Below are positions 61,795-64,000 of a stretch of 64,000 nucleotides of DNA, one piece after another. Position 1 is the stretch's first letter. Each line of letters starts with the position of its first letter. The notes under the pieces were generated by a model that saw only the letters and a list, made by a program, of their open reading frames with translations, was not told where the DNA came from and made no database searches. The translations under genes and the position numbers were made by a program. The DNA comes from Brevibacillus daliensis (GTDB lineage: Bacteria > Bacillota > Bacilli > Brevibacillales > Brevibacillaceae), in NCBI RefSeq assembly GCF_021245735.1, contig NZ_JAJISB010000001.1, positions 372,001 through 436,000 of the forward strand. The letters are read 5' to 3'.

Positions 61795-62982
61795 TTATTT
61801 TTTGATTTTTTCTCTTTCCACTGACTCTTTCTCCCGCAGGCCATTAATTAAGATGCAAGCTACCTCAGGTCGAGAAAATTCGGGCGGAGGTGTCTCCCCT
61901 TTTCTAAGTAGCTCTCTCACTTTTGTTCCAGAGAGAACGACATGATGCTCTTTTTCATGAGGACAGGTCTTCGTTGTTGCCATCCCCTGGCAAGCCGTAC
62001 AGTAAAAACTATGTTCGAAAAAGAGCAGCGTAATTCCTAGTTCATCAGGTGAGAAAGAAGAAAAAATATGTTGTGCATCATACGTTCCATAGTAATCGCC
62101 CACTCCCGCATGATCACGACCAACTATAAAATGAGTGCAGCCATAGTTTTTGCGCACCATAGCATGAAAGACCGCTTCCCTAGGACCGGCGTATCTCATA
62201 GCCGCAGGAAAAGCTCCTAGAAAAACCCTATTCTCCGGATAATATTTTTGAAGCAGAGCAAAGTAGCTCTCCATTCGTACTGCCGCAGGTACGTCATCCG
62301 ATTTTGTCTGTCCAACCAATGGATTTAGAAATAACCCGTCAACAATTTCCATTGCTGCTTTTTGGATATACTCATGAGCCCGATGTACCGGATTGCGTGT
62401 CTGAAACCCGACCACTGTTCGCCATCCCAGTTCTTTAAACATTCTCCGTGTTTCGCTTGGCGTATAGTAGTAATCAGCAAATTGCTCCGGTTTCGGACGC
62501 TGCAATACCTCAATGTTGCCTCCAACGTAATAATCTGGTCGATCGTGTAAATTGGCGACACCAGGGTGTGCCACATCCGTTGTCCGATAAACATGCAGAG
62601 CCTCTTTTTGCTTGTTAGGCTGATACACATCGGCTACGGTTAAAATTGCATAATCAATGCCATCTTGCCCGCGTAAGAGTAGCTTTTCACCTTTTTCCAA
62701 GTCGCTGTACTCTTCTGTCACAGCAAGTGTTATAGGTACAGACCAGATCGTATCATCAGGCAATCGCATTTTATCCACAACACTGTTATATTCTGCTTCT
62801 GTTAGAAACCCGGTTAATGGTGAGAATGCTCCAATGGCGATACAGTCAATGTCAGATAATGTCCACTCATCAATTGTCCAGACTCTGTAATGTCTACTTG
62901 CCTGCCTGTACTCATCCAGCCTTTTCGGGGAAATCATTCGATTTATCAGTAATCCCCCATGTGCTAATGCGCGTTCTGCCAC
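61795..62982 (-). CDS. sat: Sulfate adenylyltransferase (ATP sulfurylase)
   Basis: A 395-residue homomeric ATP sulfurylase making APS from sulfate and ATP. It has an N-terminal PUA-like domain and a catalytic domain with [17 protein letters not shown] (the QxRN and HxxH motifs) and [16 protein letters not shown] cysteine-rich loop [15 protein letters not shown] binds zinc, as in Bacillus and archaeal forms. There is no APS-kinase domain. The GTG at 62982 with AAGGTG nine bases upstream is the start; a longer frame to 63186 overlaps cysH. It lies 28 bp after cysH. Confidence 0.93.
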   Translation of the reverse strand: MAERALAHGGLLINRMISPKRLDEYRQASRHYRVWTIDEWTLSDIDCIAIGAFSPLTGFLTEAEYNSVVDKMRLPDDTIWSVPITLAVTEEYSDLEKGEKLLLRGQDGIDYAILTVADVYQPNKQKEALHVYRTTDVAHPGVANLHDRPDYYVGGNIEVLQRPKPEQFADYYYTPSETRRMFKELGWRTVVGFQTRNPVHRAHEYIQKAAMEIVDGLFLNPLVGQTKSDDVPAAVRMESYFALLQKYYPENRVFLGAFPAAMRYAGPREAVFHAMVRKNYGCTHFIVGRDHAGVGDYYGTYDAQHIFSSFSPDELGITLLFFEHSFYCTACQGMATTKTCPHEKEHHVVLSGTKVRELLRKGETPPPEFSRPEVACILINGLREKESVEREKIKK

Positions 62983-63010
62983 GTCCCTATCACCTTTCCT
63001 TTTTAGCCGT

Positions 63011-63706
63011 TTATTTATGCAGGCCACATTCCGTTTTTTCAAATCCTGACCAGCGTCCAGCTCGTGGATCTTCACCAGGTAATACCTGACGGGTACAAAC
63101 CTCACATCCAATGCTTGAATAATACTGATCATGAAGTGGATTATAAATAACCTGATGCTCCCTGATATATGCCCAGACATCATCATTCGTCCAGGCGGCT
63201 AACGGATTGAATTTAACTAGATTAAATTTGCTGTCCCATTCCACCTTTTTCGTATGGGCACGCGTTGGCGCCTGATCACGCCGTATCCCTGTAATCCAGG
63301 CAGTGTACTCTCCCAGAATGCGTGTTAATGGCTCCACTTTTCGCAGATTGCAACAAGACGTAGGGTTTGATTTCCACAACTCATCTCCATACAAGTTTGC
63401 CTGCTCTTCTAATGTAATTTGTGGCAATATTCTAATAAATGATGCCTGATAGTGCTTCTCTATTCGTTCAATCGTTTCGTATGTTTCTGTAAAATGTTTG
63501 TTCGTATCCAGATAAAACACAGGTGTACCGGGAGCAATTTTTTGTAACATGTCAATGAGAACTACATCCTCAGCACCAAAGCTGGATGCCAGCACAATAT
63601 CATTCCCAAATTGCGCCGTTGCCCAAGCAAGAAGTTTTTCGGGCTGTTCCTCTTCAAATTTTGCAGCCAGATCCTCAAGCTCTGGCAAGGAATACTCCAT
63701 ACTCAT
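63011..63706 (-). CDS. cysH: Assimilatory APS/PAPS reductase
   Basis: A 231-residue thioredoxin-dependent reductase. The PP-loop region is [12 protein letters not shown] near 38-49. Cysteines C118-C119 and C201-x-x-C204 form the 4Fe-4S site, which marks the APS-reducing type rather than the cluster-free PAPS type. The catalytic C227 is in ECGLH at the C-terminus. It leads the cysH-sat unit; AGAGGGG lies ten bases before the ATG. No sirohaem or sulfite reductase genes are in view. Confidence 0.94.
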   Translation of the reverse strand: MSMEYSLPELEDLAAKFEEEQPEKLLAWATAQFGNDIVLASSFGAEDVVLIDMLQKIAPGTPVFYLDTNKHFTETYETIERIEKHYQASFIRILPQITLEEQANLYGDELWKSNPTSCCNLRKVEPLTRILGEYTAWITGIRRDQAPTRAHTKKVEWDSKFNLVKFNPLAAWTNDDVWAYIREHQVIYNPLHDQYYSSIGCEVCTRQVLPGEDPRAGRWSGFEKTECGLHK

Positions 63707-63971
63707 ACTTCTACCCCTCTTTCACAACATTTACGTTCTATCTTATGTTGGTACTTGCATGATGGATACTTGCCTACTGATTTCAATAAATACATATAAT
63801 TCCGATGTATTTTATTGGTTTTGTTTTGTCTGTCTATCATAGTAGTTCCAATTCCATTGATTGTCAATTATGTAAATTCATTATTTTCTCGTTGACCATA
63901 CCTTCTCAAGCGAGTATACTCAATTCAAAGTATTCCGACAAATAATGTATGAATTAAAAGGAGGACTAGGT

Positions 63972-64000
63972 ATGGCAGATCAACAGCAGCGCCCATGGGA
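63972..64000 (+). CDS. Start of an unidentified gene, cut by the window edge
   Basis: AAAAGGAGGA precedes ATG 63972 at good spacing, and nine codons (MADQQQRPW) are visible. Too short to identify. It is divergent from cysH; the 265 bp between them holds both promoters, but no clear CymR, S-box or other regulatory motif was recognised. Confidence 0.5.

Noticed and set aside
63707-63971. A TTGACA/TATGAT pair upstream of cysH as its promoter, or an S-box leader
   Set aside because: The spacing is 20 bp, too long for a good sigma-A promoter, and no S-box core was recognised.

Overview
The window reads as chromosome of a spore-forming, low-to-moderate G+C Gram-positive bacterium of the Paenibacillaceae, most like Brevibacillus. 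The evidence is an SspI-type spore protein gene, B. subtilis-like gene neighbourhoods (ydaJKLMN; sspI, rRNA methylase and pheST; mutS2 and yshE; ysdC and ysdA), T-box leaders, purine-rich Shine-Dalgarno sites with TTG and GTG starts, and csaB, the enzyme that decorates the wall polymer holding SLH-type S-layers. The genus is inferred. No rRNA, tRNA, CRISPR array or intact insertion sequence was seen.

Layout. 1-6.7 kb, minus strand: a complete ydaJ-K-L-M-N type exopolysaccharide operon, with ydaN cut by the window edge. Its GGDEF protein has lost the synthase motif but kept the c-di-GMP inhibitory site. 7-26 kb: an envelope cluster with csaB, a methyltransferase, a TcaA-like protein, PlsC, MurJ, an O-antigen ligase-like protein, an FG-GAP membrane protein, a lipoprotein, two GT4 glycosyltransferases, a DppA-like aminopeptidase and a nucleotide-sugar dehydrogenase. 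These plausibly build, flip, polymerise and pyruvylate a secondary cell-wall polymer. 26-42 kb: housekeeping genes (yshE-like, mutS2, zapA, pheT, pheS behind a Phe T-box, TrmH-type methylase, Ktr regulator, sspI) interrupted by plus-strand accessory genes (trhO, ArsR-SulP). 42.7-44.5 kb: a four-gene MerR / unknown / ClpP / small-protein operon under tandem dyads. 44.7-50.2 kb: M42 peptidase, DUF1294, DedA, B12-type radical SAM, MoaB and pirin. 50.4-54.7 kb: accessory genes including a KtrB remnant, a SET-domain protein, an MFS transporter followed by a previously unlisted 49-residue secreted peptide, and a MORN-repeat protein. 54.8-61.5 kb: ilvB-ilvN-ilvC-leuA-leuB under a consensus promoter, a CodY-like box and a Leu T-box. 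61.7-64 kb: sat and cysH for sulfate assimilation.

The most novel signal lies between genes. Three separate families of dispersed, hairpin-forming repeats each occur twice. R1 (24140-24531 and 38360-38861) is a two-hairpin element; its second copy carries a 110 bp hairpin insertion. R2 (7717-7812 and 31754-31850) sits just after stop codons. R3 (13927-14015 and 49363-49450) is fused to the T-run of intrinsic terminators. In each family the copies differ at paired positions in ways that largely keep the stems, which points to selection on structure. The MerR-ClpP operon and the MFS-peptide pair are the best candidates for undescribed protein systems.
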